From: Winogradskyella sp.
GTDB lineage: Bacteria; Bacteroidota; Bacteroidia; Flavobacteriales; Flavobacteriaceae
DNA length: 64,000 nucleotides
Reading direction: 5' to 3'
NCBI GenBank assembly: GCA_002722255.1
Contig: PBLD01000003.1
Location: 197,336-261,335 of the forward strand
How positions within the stretch are numbered: the stretch's first letter is position 1; each line of letters starts with the position of its first letter. Below, in pieces: positions 15,037 to 23,726 of the stretch. Made by a program: the position numbers and the translations under genes. The notes under the pieces were generated by a model, which was given only the letters and a program-made list of their open reading frames with translations, was not told where the DNA came from and did no database searches.

Positions 15037-16925
15037 ATTAATGTGTAAGTGTTTGAGTCTGTAATTTTAATTTTTTTTGTTTCAATGAGGGTTTTAAGAG
15101 CCGCTATTAATGTGCTTTCTGTACAGTTAATGGACATTATTAATTGACGCGAAGATAGATCTTCCTGTGCTAAAGCCATAAGTATTTGTTGGGTTAAGTT
15201 AGAGGAACTAATTTCATTGTTTGACTTATCCTTAACACAAACCGAACAGATTCCGCAATTATCTTTTGATTTTTCTCCAAAGTATGCTAATAATTGTCGG
15301 TTTTTACAGACAGTATCATTATTAACGTAATTTATAACAGCTTCAACCTGTTGATGCTTCAATTGGTATTGTTGCTTTATAGTTTTAATTATAGGATTTA
15401 TAGTAATATCATCTTCTCGAGGTTTTAAAAAAGTGATTTCAGAGTCTGTATTCGCCATTTCAAGACTAATAACTTCATCTTTTTCTAATAGTTGTAATTG
15501 TTGAATCACCTTTTTTTCAGGTAAACTAGTTTTATCAATAACCAAGTTGAGATTCACTTTAGTATCGTAATCAAAAATGCCACCATAAGTTCGGAGTAAC
15601 ACTTTAACCAAGGTGTTGAGTTCTAAATGACGTTCTAAATATTGGAATAAAGCATTGCTGGTAATTAAAAACTGAATCTTAGTCCTAAAGTTAAAATGCT
15701 GCGTTAGGGCTATGATTGAGTTACGATCTAAAACTGTGAGTGTATTATATGTTATGCTAGGATTAAGTTTATAGGTGCTACAAAATGTTTTAAAATCGAA
15801 TTGATACGTGCTGTTTTCTCCTTCACCATAAGCTATTTGAAAATAGTTGCATAACTTTTTGTATATGTTCTTTACATAGTCAGTAGATGGTAAAGTGCTT
15901 AAAAATTGATTTTTTAAATGTTCCTCATCAATATTTTGTTTTAGTATTATGGCATTTGCTGATTGACCATTTCTACCAGCTCTACCTGCTTCTTGATAGT
16001 AACTCTCTAAACTTTCGGGTAAATTATAATGTATAACGTTTTTTACGTTAGGTTTATCAATTCCCATACCAAAAGCTGTAGTTGCTACCATGATGAGTTT
16101 CTGCTCACTTAGCCAAAATTGTAATCGTTCATTTTTTTCTTTATTGGTTATGCCACCATGATAGAAAGTTGAAGAAAAGCCTTGTGCCTCCAAGTAGTTA
16201 CTAATGTCTTTAGTAGCACGTCTGTTTCTAACATAGATGATAGAACTTCCTGGATTTTTACTTAACGCATGTTTTAATTGAAATAATTTGTCTTCAGTTT
16301 CAACTACCTGATATGCAATGTTTTTTCGTGTAAAAGAAGCTTTGTGAATTTTTGGAGCAACAAAATCTAAATTGTTAACAATATCATCTATAATGCTGTA
16401 TTTGGCAGATGCGGTTAATGCAATACAATTAACTTGAGGGTGAAGTTCTCTTAGAATTGAAATATGCTTATAAGCTGGTCTAAAATCATTTCCCCATTGA
16501 CTAATACAATGGGCTTCATCTACAGCTATTAAATTTACTTGCATAAGTTGCAAACGCTCTTGTACTAATGGTTGTTGTAAGCGCTCTGGTGAAAGGTATA
16601 AGAACTTGTAATTGCCATAAATACAATTATCTAGTTGTGTGTCCAAGTCTTTGTAAGACATGCCAGATGTTAATGCAATGGCTTTAATACCTTTTTGTTT
16701 TAGCGTATTAACCTGATCTTTCATTAAGGCAATAAGTGGCGAAACCACAATGCAAATGCCTTCTTTCATCATTGCAGGAACCTGAAAACAAATTGATTTT
16801 CCTCCGCCAGTTGGTAGCAAAGCAAAGGTGTCTTCATTTGCCAATACAGAATTGATAATGTCTTCCTGTAAGGGTCTAAAAGACGTATAATTCCAGTAAC
16901 GTTCTAAAACTTCAATAGGATGCAT
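15033..16925 (-). CDS. recQ: ATP-dependent DNA helicase RecQ
   Basis: The 630-residue protein is a superfamily 2 DNA helicase. Walker A is TGGGKS at 39-44, the DEAH box is at 136-139, motif VI is QEAGRAGRNGQ (about 320-330), and the zinc-binding part of the RQC region has the four cysteines of CKNRQLLAYFGEKSKDNCGI and CSVC near 540-565. The C-terminus is short, and no HRDC domain is clear. It unwinds recombination and repair intermediates. It lies between a small ATPase gene (2 bp away) and fmt (4-bp overlap). Confidence 0.94.
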   Translation of the reverse strand: MHPIEVLERYWNYTSFRPLQEDIINSVLANEDTFALLPTGGGKSICFQVPAMMKEGICIVVSPLIALMKDQVNTLKQKGIKAIALTSGMSYKDLDTQLDNCIYGNYKFLYLSPERLQQPLVQERLQLMQVNLIAVDEAHCISQWGNDFRPAYKHISILRELHPQVNCIALTASAKYSIIDDIVNNLDFVAPKIHKASFTRKNIAYQVVETEDKLFQLKHALSKNPGSSIIYVRNRRATKDISNYLEAQGFSSTFYHGGITNKEKNERLQFWLSEQKLIMVATTAFGMGIDKPNVKNVIHYNLPESLESYYQEAGRAGRNGQSANAIILKQNIDEEHLKNQFLSTLPSTDYVKNIYKKLCNYFQIAYGEGENSTYQFDFKTFCSTYKLNPSITYNTLTVLDRNSIIALTQHFNFRTKIQFLITSNALFQYLERHLELNTLVKVLLRTYGGIFDYDTKVNLNLVIDKTSLPEKKVIQQLQLLEKDEVISLEMANTDSEITFLKPREDDITINPIIKTIKQQYQLKHQQVEAVINYVNNDTVCKNRQLLAYFGEKSKDNCGICSVCVKDKSNNEISSSNLTQQILMALAQEDLSSRQLIMSINCTESTLIAALKTLIETKKIKITDSNTYTLI

Positions 16926-16927
16926 TA

Positions 16928-17467
16928 CTACAAATTTAAAACCTCTAAGATAAAATCAGTCCTTTTTTCTATAGTTTCAAAAGGTACATCAATAAGTTGA
17001 TAGCCAAATCTCATGTAAGTTTTTAAAAGGTGATGATGTATTTCTATGGCTTGTTCAAAGCTTTCGTAGCGCTCACTATCACTAGTAAAAATTTCTTGCC
17101 AAGGCGCTAACACAAAAACATAATTGTATCGATTGTTTTGTGAGGCATCACTAAAATATTGAGGATAATTGTCGCCAATATAATCCATATAAGCCAAAAT
17201 GTCTGGTATACCTCTGTCTAAAAAAACAGCGCTTGTGGTTTCTTTAGAAGCATCATTATATTGCTTTAATCTGCCTTCTAAAAGTTTTTCACTAAATAGC
17301 AAAGGTTCCGTTAGGAATAGTTGTTCTATCCCATCTTTCCTTGCTTGTAGCGTCACTTCTCTAGAGATTTCATCATAGCACAAAAAACCACGATGTTTTA
17401 AATGATTTATTATTGATGATTTTCCGGTACCAGGACCACCTGTGATAACGATTTTCTTTGGACTCAA
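16928..17467 (-). CDS. AAA_28-type P-loop ATPase / kinase-like protein
   Basis: Started at the TTG at 17467 the protein has 179 residues and begins a few residues before the beta-1/P-loop KKIVITGGPGTGKSSI. There is no ATG. An earlier in-frame TTG at 17515 would add 16 residues that lack family character. ISREVTLQARKDG and VFLDRGIPDILAYMDY follow, as in NadR-kinase-like AAA_28 proteins that may phosphorylate a small molecule. The function is unknown. It begins the recQ-fmt operon and diverges from the DUF493 gene. Confidence 0.8.
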   Translation of the reverse strand: MSPKKIVITGGPGTGKSSIINHLKHRGFLCYDEISREVTLQARKDGIEQLFLTEPLLFSEKLLEGRLKQYNDASKETTSAVFLDRGIPDILAYMDYIGDNYPQYFSDASQNNRYNYVFVLAPWQEIFTSDSERYESFEQAIEIHHHLLKTYMRFGYQLIDVPFETIEKRTDFILEVLNL

Positions 17468-17532
17468 ATTGGCAGTATTTTTGCGGTAAAAATCGTGATA
17501 AAATATTAAAACCAAAAATGTAAAGTAAGATG

Positions 17533-17540
17533 TATCTTTG
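17533..17540 (+). promoter_or_regulatory. -7 promoter box of the DUF493 gene
   Basis: TATCTTTG is an exact TAnnTTTG element 18 bp before the ATG at 17559. A good TTG at 19 bp is not seen. Confidence 0.6.
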
Positions 17541-17558
17541 CATTAATAAAAATCGATA

Positions 17559-17852
17559 ATGGACAAGAATAAAAAATCAGAAGAGTTTTACAAAAAGTTA
17601 AAGTCACAATTACAGGATACAGCTCTTTGGCCAACGGAATATTTATATAAGTTTATAGTTACTTCTGAAGCTTCAAAAATAGAAGAAGTAAAGGCATTAT
17701 TTAATCATTTAGGAGCAGTAATTAATACAAGGCCATCTAAAAATGGTAAATACACCAGTGTATCTGTTAATGTAAGAATGAAAAATCCTGATGCAGTTAT
17801 TGCAAAATATAAAGAAGTAGGTGAAAAAGTTGAAGGCGTAATTTCTCTTTAA
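17559..17852 (+). CDS. DUF493 family protein
   Basis: A 97-residue protein with the ferredoxin-like DUF493 (YbeD) pattern: ALWPTEYLYKFIVTSEASKI, VKALFNHLGAVINTRPSKNG and KYTSVSVNVRMKNPDAVIAK. YbeD resembles ACT-like regulatory domains, and its role is not established. Its own -7 promoter box lies just upstream, and the next gene has a separate promoter, so it is probably transcribed alone. Confidence 0.9.
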   Translation: MDKNKKSEEFYKKLKSQLQDTALWPTEYLYKFIVTSEASKIEEVKALFNHLGAVINTRPSKNGKYTSVSVNVRMKNPDAVIAKYKEVGEKVEGVISL

Positions 17853-17859
17853 AATTTCC

Positions 17860-17887
17860 TTGAACCTAGCTAATTTTTTGTACTTTG
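17860..17887 (+). promoter_or_regulatory. Promoter of the DUF4290-murA operon
   Basis: TTG at 17860-17862 and TACTTTG at 17881-17887 lie 18 bp apart. The -7 element lacks one of the two spacer bases of TAnnTTTG, otherwise it matches. Confidence 0.6.
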
Positions 17888-17940
17888 CGACAAAACCGAG
17901 AAACTTCAGGTTTATATAATTTACTACACATTTTTACATT

Positions 17941-18582
17941 TTGATTGATAATTTAGAATACAACACAGAACGCGAACATTTGATAATTCCTGAGTATGGT
18001 CGTCATTTACAAAAAATGATTAATCATGCTAAAACGCGAGAAACTAAAGAAGAACGTAACAAATTAGCAAAAGCCATTATTTCTGTAATGGGCAATCTAC
18101 AGCCACATTTAAGAGATGTGCCAGATTTTCAACATAAGTTATGGGATCAGTTATTCATTATGTCAGATTTTGAATTAGATGCTGATTCACCTTACCCAAA
18201 GCCATCGCGAGAAGAATTAACTGCAGGTCCAGATCCTCTAAAATACCCACAGAATCATCCAAAATATCGTTTTTATGGTAATAATATAAAAACAATGATA
18301 GATGTCGCGTGTACTTGGGAAGAGGGTGATATGAAGGAGGCATTGATTTATACCATTGCAAATCATATGAAAAAATGTTACCTCAATTGGAATAAAGATA
18401 GTGTTGAGGATACAGTGATTTTTGATCATCTGTATGAATTGTCTAATGGTAAAATTAACCTGAAAAATAGTGAAGAAGACCTTAGTGATTCATCTAGCCT
18501 TATGCGTACAAAATCTAAGTATAGTAATAAAGGAGGAAAAAAATCTAAAAAGAAATATTCTAACAATCGTAAACGTTACTAA
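17941..18582 (+). CDS. DUF4290 family protein
   Basis: The 213-residue protein begins IDNLEYNTEREHLIIPEYGR after a TTG start. This N-terminus is characteristic of DUF4290, so the TTG is probably the true start. LDADSPYPKPSREEL and YRFYGNNIKTMIDVA are further family blocks. The C-terminal 30 residues are a lysine- and serine-rich tail, probably disordered and possibly nucleic-acid binding. The family is restricted to Bacteroidota, is soluble and has no known function. It almost always stands directly in front of murA, as here (5 bp), which suggests a link to cell wall synthesis. Confidence 0.9.
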   Translation: MIDNLEYNTEREHLIIPEYGRHLQKMINHAKTRETKEERNKLAKAIISVMGNLQPHLRDVPDFQHKLWDQLFIMSDFELDADSPYPKPSREELTAGPDPLKYPQNHPKYRFYGNNIKTMIDVACTWEEGDMKEALIYTIANHMKKCYLNWNKDSVEDTVIFDHLYELSNGKINLKNSEEDLSDSSSLMRTKSKYSNKGGKKSKKKYSNNRKRY

Positions 18583-18587
18583 TAACG

Positions 18588-19904
18588 ATGAGTACATTTA
18601 AAATTGAAGGTGGACACCAATTAAAAGGGGCAATTAAGCCACAAGGTGCCAAAAACGAAGCCTTACAAATCCTTTGTGCAGTATTGTTAACTTCAGAGAC
18701 TGTTACAATTAATAATATTCCAGATATTATCGATGTTAATAAGCTGATTGCCTTATTAAAGAAATTAGGAGTAAAGGTTGAAAAACTCGGTAAAGGCTCA
18801 TACAGTTTTAAAGCAGACGAAGTCAATTTAAAGTACTTAGAATCTGCAGAGTTTAAAGAAGACGGTAAAGGGTTACGTGGTTCAATTATGATTGTCGGTC
18901 CATTATTAGGTCGTTTTGGTAAAGGTTATATTCCAAAACCTGGAGGTGATAAGATTGGCCGTCGTCGTTTAGATACCCATTTTGAAGGTTTTATAAATCT
19001 CGGCGCTAAGTTTAGATACAATAGAGAAGATTATTTCTATGGAGTAGAAGCAGAGGAGTTAAAAGGAACTTATATGCTACTCGATGAAGCTTCTGTTACA
19101 GGAACAGCAAATATTGTTATGGCTGCTGTTTTAGCAAAAGGTCAAACAACAATTTACAATGCTGCTTGCGAACCTTATTTACAGCAGTTGTGTAAAATGC
19201 TAAATAGAATGGGTGCCAAAATTTCTGGTATTAGTTCTAATATGCTTATTATTGATGGTGTAGAACGTTTAGGTGGTACTGAACATAAAATGCTACCAGA
19301 TATGATAGAAATTGGTAGTTGGATTGGTTTAGCTGCCATGACTAAAAGTGAGCTAACCATAAAAGATGTTAGTTGGGACGATTTAGGGCAAATTCCATCT
19401 GTATTTAGAAAATTAGGAATTACAGTAAAGCAGCAAGGTGATGATATTCATATTCCTGCACATACCGATGGTTATCAAATTCAGAATTATATAGATGGTT
19501 CTATATTAACTATTGCAGACGCACCTTGGCCTGGTTTTACGCCAGATTTACTAAGTATTGTTTTGGTAATAGCCACTCAGGCAAGAGGTGAGGTTTTAAT
19601 ACATCAAAAAATGTTTGAAAGTCGCTTGTTCTTTGTAGATAAGTTGATTGATATGGGTGCTAAGATTATTCTTTGCGATCCACACAGAGCAACTGTTATA
19701 GGACACGATTTTAAATCACAATTAAAATCGACTACAATGACGTCTCCAGACATTAGAGCTGGTATTTCATTATTAATAGCTGCATTATCTGCTAAAGGAA
19801 CATCTGTCATTCATAATATAGAACAGATAGACCGTGGTTACGAGGATATAGATGAACGTCTTAGAGCTATTGGAGCTAAGATAGAACGTGTTTCTGGTAA
19901 TTAG
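18588..19904 (+). CDS. murA: UDP-N-acetylglucosamine 1-carboxyvinyltransferase with Cys-to-Asp active site
   Basis: The 438-residue enzyme adds enolpyruvate from PEP to UDP-GlcNAc, the first committed step of peptidoglycan synthesis. It shows the EPSP-synthase-like double barrel: KPQGAKNEALQILCAVLL at the N-terminus and PDIRAGISLLIAALSAKGTS near the C-terminus. The active-site loop reads KPGGDKIGRRRLDTH. Asp121 stands where most MurA proteins have the fosfomycin-reactive Cys (GGCxIG). MurA enzymes with Asp at this place are active but not alkylated by fosfomycin. A strong terminator follows. Confidence 0.95.
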   Translation: MSTFKIEGGHQLKGAIKPQGAKNEALQILCAVLLTSETVTINNIPDIIDVNKLIALLKKLGVKVEKLGKGSYSFKADEVNLKYLESAEFKEDGKGLRGSIMIVGPLLGRFGKGYIPKPGGDKIGRRRLDTHFEGFINLGAKFRYNREDYFYGVEAEELKGTYMLLDEASVTGTANIVMAAVLAKGQTTIYNAACEPYLQQLCKMLNRMGAKISGISSNMLIIDGVERLGGTEHKMLPDMIEIGSWIGLAAMTKSELTIKDVSWDDLGQIPSVFRKLGITVKQQGDDIHIPAHTDGYQIQNYIDGSILTIADAPWPGFTPDLLSIVLVIATQARGEVLIHQKMFESRLFFVDKLIDMGAKIILCDPHRATVIGHDFKSQLKSTTMTSPDIRAGISLLIAALSAKGTSVIHNIEQIDRGYEDIDERLRAIGAKIERVSGN

Positions 19905-19926
19905 GACTTATAAAATATAAGAGATT

Positions 19927-19958
19927 AAAAGCTTCAAATAATATTTGAAGCTTTTTTT
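19927..19958 (+). terminator. Terminator of murA
   Basis: AAAAGCTTCAAAT, loop AAT, ATTTGAAGCTTTT plus further T residues form a perfect 13-bp hairpin with T-run just after murA. Confidence 0.9.
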
Positions 19959-19965
19959 ATAAAAC

Positions 19966-19992
19966 AAAACCCTGAAAATCTTTCAGGGTTTT
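19966..19992 (-). terminator. Second terminator hairpin, probably for the photolyase unit
   Basis: AAAACCCTGAAA, loop ATC, TTTCAGGGTTTT is a perfect 12-bp hairpin with A residues on its left side. It can end minus-strand transcription coming from the photolyase gene about 90 bp away. Confidence 0.75.
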
Positions 19993-20084
19993 AAAATTGT
20001 TTATTGAAATGGTTATTTCTGTTAAGACATTATGTCTTAATTTTTGTAACGCTAAGATTTTCAGTTTATTGTGTAAAGCTGTAA

Positions 20085-21389
20085 TTAATTTAATGCTGCC
20101 TTATAGGTTGCTAAACAACGCTCACGTGCCTCTTTATGATCTACCATAGGTTTAGGATACGTTAGCTCTTGATATTCTGGAACCCATTTTTTAATGTATT
20201 TATGATCACTGTCAAACTTTTTAATCTGAGATGTAGGATTAAAAATTCTAAAATATGGTGCAGCATCTACACCAGAACCAGCAACCCATTGCCAGTTGCC
20301 AACATTACTTGCCATTTCGTAATCGTGTAACTTTTCTGCAAAATAGGCTTCGCCCCAACGCCAATCTATAAGTAAATGTTTGCACAAAAAGCTGCCAACC
20401 AACATGCGTACTCTGTTGTGCATAAAGCCAGTTTCGTTAAGTTCTCTCATTCCAGCATCAACTAAAGGATAACCCGTTTTTCCTTCACACCAGGTTTTAA
20501 ATTCTTCTTCGTTATTTCTCCATTCAATCCTATCATATTTTGATTTAAAGGCCTTATCTACTGTATGTGGAAAATGCCATAAAATTTGCATAAAAAACTC
20601 GCGCCAAATCAACTCTTGCCAAAATATTTCGTTGTCTTCCGCTATAGCTTTTTTTACCATTTTACGCACGCTTACTGTACCAAATCGCAGGTGAGGACCT
20701 AAACGTGAAGTTCCATCTTTGGCAGGAAAATTTCGAGTAGCCTCATATTCTTGTATCAAAGTTGGTGTAACATCATATTGTGCTATTTCTTGATCTGATT
20801 TTTGAAAACCAATATCAGACAAACTTAAGTTTGCTAATCGAGTATGCTCAATAAGATTATCTAAATAAGAATTGGTATAATAAATATTTAAATCAATACT
20901 CTTGAATTTTTCTTTCCAGGTTCGCATGTACGGAGTGTACACAACATAAGGATCTCCATCTTTTTTTACTACTTCATCTTTTTCAAATATTACCTGATCC
21001 TTAAAGGTTTTAAATTCTATATTTTGTGATTCTAGATAAGATTGCACTTCTTCATCACGTTCCTTAGCATAAGGTTCGTAATCATGATTGGTATAGACCG
21101 TATTAATTTCAAACTCATCAGTGATTTGCTTATAAATGTCTAATGGTTTGCCATGATATATGGCTATGCTACTGTTATGATTATTCTGAAGCGTATTTCG
21201 CATCTCTTGCAACGTTTCATGAATAAAAGTAACGCGAGCATCATTTTTCGGTAGTTTATCTAAAATTTCAGAATCGAAAATAAATAAAGGTAAAACAGGA
21301 TAATCTCCTTTTAAGGCTTCATGAAATCCTACGTTGTCGTCTAATCTTAGGTCTCTTCGAAACCAAAATATATTTACTGTTTTGCTCAT
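20085..21389 (-). CDS. phr: Class I cyclobutane pyrimidine dimer photolyase
   Basis: The 434-residue flavoprotein has the N-terminal photolyase alpha/beta domain (FWFRRDLRLDDNVGFHEAL) for the antenna cofactor and the C-terminal FAD domain. Signature parts are GTSRLGPHLRFGTVSVR, FWQELIWREFFMQILWHFP, GYPLVDAGMRELNETGFMHN and MASNVGNWQWVAGSG. Asn362 in this last motif is the FAD N5-proximal residue kept in repair-active class I enzymes. It should reverse UV-induced pyrimidine dimers with blue light. It is the last gene of the unit that begins at 25405, 1 bp behind an SRPBCC gene. Confidence 0.95.
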   Translation of the reverse strand: MSKTVNIFWFRRDLRLDDNVGFHEALKGDYPVLPLFIFDSEILDKLPKNDARVTFIHETLQEMRNTLQNNHNSSIAIYHGKPLDIYKQITDEFEINTVYTNHDYEPYAKERDEEVQSYLESQNIEFKTFKDQVIFEKDEVVKKDGDPYVVYTPYMRTWKEKFKSIDLNIYYTNSYLDNLIEHTRLANLSLSDIGFQKSDQEIAQYDVTPTLIQEYEATRNFPAKDGTSRLGPHLRFGTVSVRKMVKKAIAEDNEIFWQELIWREFFMQILWHFPHTVDKAFKSKYDRIEWRNNEEEFKTWCEGKTGYPLVDAGMRELNETGFMHNRVRMLVGSFLCKHLLIDWRWGEAYFAEKLHDYEMASNVGNWQWVAGSGVDAAPYFRIFNPTSQIKKFDSDHKYIKKWVPEYQELTYPKPMVDHKEARERCLATYKAALN

Positions 21390-21390
21390 A

Positions 21391-21852
21391 TTAATATTTT
21401 CCGAAAAGTTCTTCTAGCTTTTTAGTTCGGTAATTAAAAATTTCTTCAAGTTTTGGTTTTACTAAGATAGGGTGTACCAATTGACCTAATATGCCCATAG
21501 GAACTTTGTAATCTACAATGTCTTCCATTTCTACACCACCTTCAATAGGTTTTATGAAATGTTTGTGGTGCCAGAGCGAATATGGTCCAAATCGTTGTTC
21601 GTCTACAAAATATTCTTTGTCTTTAACATGGGTAATTTCTGTAACCCATTTAGTTTTTATTCCAAGTACAGGTGTAACAATATATTGAATTATCTGTCCA
21701 GGAAACATTGGCCTGTCTGCACCAGAAAGTATATGAAAACCCATATAATCTGGTGTGATGGTTTTTAAGTTTCTAGGATCAGATAGAAAATCCCATGCTT
21801 GGTTTACAGAAATTGGTAAATTCTGCTTTTTATGTAAGGTATAAATTTTCAT
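21391..21852 (-). CDS. SRPBCC / START-like ligand-binding protein
   Basis: A 153-residue helix-grip protein: NLPISVNQAWDFLSDPRNLK, TPDYMGFHILSG, MFPGQIIQYIVTPVLGIKTK, and DYKVPMGILGQLVHPILVKP followed by the last helix LEEIFNYRTKKLEELFG. It belongs to the group annotated as cell division inhibitor or ligand-binding SRPBCC, which often stands beside photolyases and Rossmann-fold oxidoreductases. The ligand is unknown; a lipid or isoprenoid would fit. It lies 1 bp upstream of phr and 2 bp downstream of the TspO gene. Confidence 0.88.
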   Translation of the reverse strand: MKIYTLHKKQNLPISVNQAWDFLSDPRNLKTITPDYMGFHILSGADRPMFPGQIIQYIVTPVLGIKTKWVTEITHVKDKEYFVDEQRFGPYSLWHHKHFIKPIEGGVEMEDIVDYKVPMGILGQLVHPILVKPKLEEIFNYRTKKLEELFGKY

Positions 21853-21854
21853 GT

Positions 21855-22322
21855 TTAATTATTTAAAACGATATAAGCATTAAGCGATGTTGCAATGCAT
21901 AGCCATACAATGTAGGGTAGAAGTAGATATTTTGCATATTTTAACCTGTCACTTCTAAATGTTATGAAAAAATAAAGTATAACTAAGGTTAGAAGAATAA
22001 TAATTCCAAGTCCAACTGTTGTTAAATGCTTGTTGAAAAATATGTAATTCCAGCCAACATTTAGTATAACCTGAAAAATATAAATTATCCATAAATATCT
22101 TGAAGCTCTAAGTATAAAGAGTTCTGCTAAATACCAAGAAAAGCAAGCCATAATGGTACTCCAAGCCACACCAAATACCCAACCAGAGGGTGTCCATGGC
22201 GCCTTATTTAAGCCTAAGTACCAATCAGATGTTGGACCATTATTCATTAACCAGCTACCTAGTGCTAAACCACCAAAATTAATGGCTAAAAAGAGTATGA
22301 AATATAAGATCTTCTTGTTCAA
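21855..22322 (-). CDS. tspO: TspO/MBR family protein (tryptophan-rich sensory protein)
   Basis: The 155-residue membrane protein has five hydrophobic helices. It carries the family motifs GGLALGSWLMNNGPTSDWYL, NKAPWTPSGWVFGVAWSTI and LNVGWNYIFF. TspO proteins bind porphyrins and related ligands in the outer or inner membrane and link light, oxygen and tetrapyrrole metabolism in bacteria. Its place within a photolyase operon fits a light-stress role, for example handling photosensitising porphyrins. That role is inferred from context and is not shown by sequence alone. Confidence 0.92.
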   Translation of the reverse strand: MNKKILYFILFLAINFGGLALGSWLMNNGPTSDWYLGLNKAPWTPSGWVFGVAWSTIMACFSWYLAELFILRASRYLWIIYIFQVILNVGWNYIFFNKHLTTVGLGIIILLTLVILYFFITFRSDRLKYAKYLLLPYIVWLCIATSLNAYIVLNN

Positions 22323-22329
22323 TGCAAAA

Positions 22330-22494
22330 TTATTTAAGCGCTTCTAATCGTTCTAAAACTTTTTGAGCTTCAGTGTATTTTAAGTCACTTGCCGCTCTGT
22401 TAGTCGTCGATAACTTATGCCATTCTGCCATAAGTTTTTCATATTGCTTTTGTAATTTTTCTTTTTCAGTACTTTTTTTAAATAACCCAAACAT
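22330..22494 (-). CDS. Lacal_2735 family small protein
   Basis: A 54-residue basic and acidic coiled-coil-like protein starting MFGLFKKSTEKEKLQKQYEK. The middle EWHKLSTTNRAASDLKYTEA and the final helix KVLERLEALK match the small Lacal_2735 family found in marine Flavobacteriaceae. The function is unknown. It fits exactly between the TspO gene (7 bp) and the glutathione peroxidase gene (2 bp) on the same strand, which supports it being a real gene. Confidence 0.85.
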   Translation of the reverse strand: MFGLFKKSTEKEKLQKQYEKLMAEWHKLSTTNRAASDLKYTEAQKVLERLEALK

Positions 22495-22496
22495 AA

Positions 22497-23036
22497 CTAT
22501 TTCAAGTATTTTGTAATTCTGGAATTGGTTGGTTTTGTAATAGAATAAAAATAATCTAAAAATTCACCTTGTTCATCAATCAGGTATTTCTGAAAATTCC
22601 ATTTAACCGTAGAATTTTGTTTGCCATTTAAGCGTTTTGATGTAAGCCATTCATAAAGTGGGTGTTGATGTTCTCCTTTTACATTAATCTTTTCGGTGAT
22701 AAGAAAAGATACATCATAATTGACTTGGCAAAATTTTTCAATATCTTCTGCTGTACCAGGTTCCTGAGCACCAAATTGATTACACGGCACACCAATAACT
22801 ACCAATTGATCTTTATAGTTATCTGCAAGTTCTTGTAGTTCTCTGTATTGAGGTGTAAATCCACATTTAGAAGCTACATTGACAAAGAGTATTTTTTTAC
22901 CCTTAAAATCTGAAAGGTCTACTGGTTTTCCTTGTAAACTATTAATTTTAATTGCATACAATGGTTGTAATGCGTTTTGTTTTATATCCTTGTCAGATAC
23001 TTTTAATGTGCCAACAAATGCTTTCATCGGATTCAT
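22497..23036 (-). CDS. Glutathione peroxidase family protein (Cys type)
   Basis: The 179-residue thioredoxin-fold peroxidase has the motifs FVNVASKCGFTPQY (peroxidatic Cys58), GVPCNQFGAQEPG (Gln and the resolving-Cys type region) and KWNFQKYLID (Trp-Asn of the tetrad). Non-selenium enzymes of this group usually take electrons from thioredoxin rather than glutathione, and they reduce hydrogen peroxide or lipid peroxides. The N-terminal 25 residues precede the core without a clear signal peptide. Within the photolyase operon it would handle peroxides made under light. Confidence 0.92.
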   Translation of the reverse strand: MNPMKAFVGTLKVSDKDIKQNALQPLYAIKINSLQGKPVDLSDFKGKKILFVNVASKCGFTPQYRELQELADNYKDQLVVIGVPCNQFGAQEPGTAEDIEKFCQVNYDVSFLITEKINVKGEHQHPLYEWLTSKRLNGKQNSTVKWNFQKYLIDEQGEFLDYFYSITKPTNSRITKYLK

Positions 23037-23039
23037 AAT

Positions 23040-23726
23040 CTAAATTTTAAAACTTACAATACCGCAATCCATTTCAAAAACTTGTCCTGATAGCGAAGCT
23101 GCTTTATCAGATAATAAGAATGCTGCCATTTCAGCAACTTCTTCTGGTTGAAGTATTTTTTTAAGAGGATGACGTTCGTTCATTTTTTCAATCATACTGT
23201 CATTTCTTAAAAGCTTTGAAGCTAATTCTGTATTGGTAACAGTTGGTGCAATAGCATTTACACGAACAGTTGGTGCTAATTCAGCACCCAAAGATTTTGT
23301 TAAACCTTCAATTGCAGATTTTGAAGCCGCAACACTCGCATGAAAAGGCATTCCTAATTTTGCCGCAACGGTACTAAACATTACAATTGATGGATTATTT
23401 CCTTTTTTCAATGCTGGTAAATATTTTTGAACGGCCTTTACCGCTCCAATAACATTAATATTAAAATCATTTTGAAAATCTTCAATGCTTAAACGATTAA
23501 TAGGTTTAAGATTAATACTTCCAGGACAATAAACTAGTCCGTCTACACTTTCAATATCAGGTAAATCATCTGTGAGAATATCACATGCATAATGCGTTAC
23601 ATTACCGCTAGAAATTTCTGGTTCAGTTCTACTGATATTAATAATGTTATCGTAAGAAGAAAGCAAAGACGAGATTAAGGCTTTACCAATGCCTTTGCTT
23701 CCTCCTATAACAATTATACTCTTCAT
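23040..23726 (-). CDS. SDR family protein lacking the catalytic tyrosine
   Basis: A 228-residue Rossmann-fold protein with the cofactor motif VIGGSKGIGKAL, the NAG-like CPGS region, and FSTVAAKLG with the usual Ser. The catalytic block reads HASVAASKSAIEGL. Lys136 is present, but the Tyr four residues before it is Val132. VNAIAPTVTNTELA and LSGQVFEMDCG complete the fold. It may bind NAD(P) without classic SDR catalysis. I recall similar Tyr-less SDRs beside photolyases in other phyla. It shares a TAATG junction with the gene before it. Confidence 0.88.
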   Translation of the reverse strand: MKSIIVIGGSKGIGKALISSLLSSYDNIINISRTEPEISSGNVTHYACDILTDDLPDIESVDGLVYCPGSINLKPINRLSIEDFQNDFNINVIGAVKAVQKYLPALKKGNNPSIVMFSTVAAKLGMPFHASVAASKSAIEGLTKSLGAELAPTVRVNAIAPTVTNTELASKLLRNDSMIEKMNERHPLKKILQPEEVAEMAAFLLSDKAASLSGQVFEMDCGIVSFKI

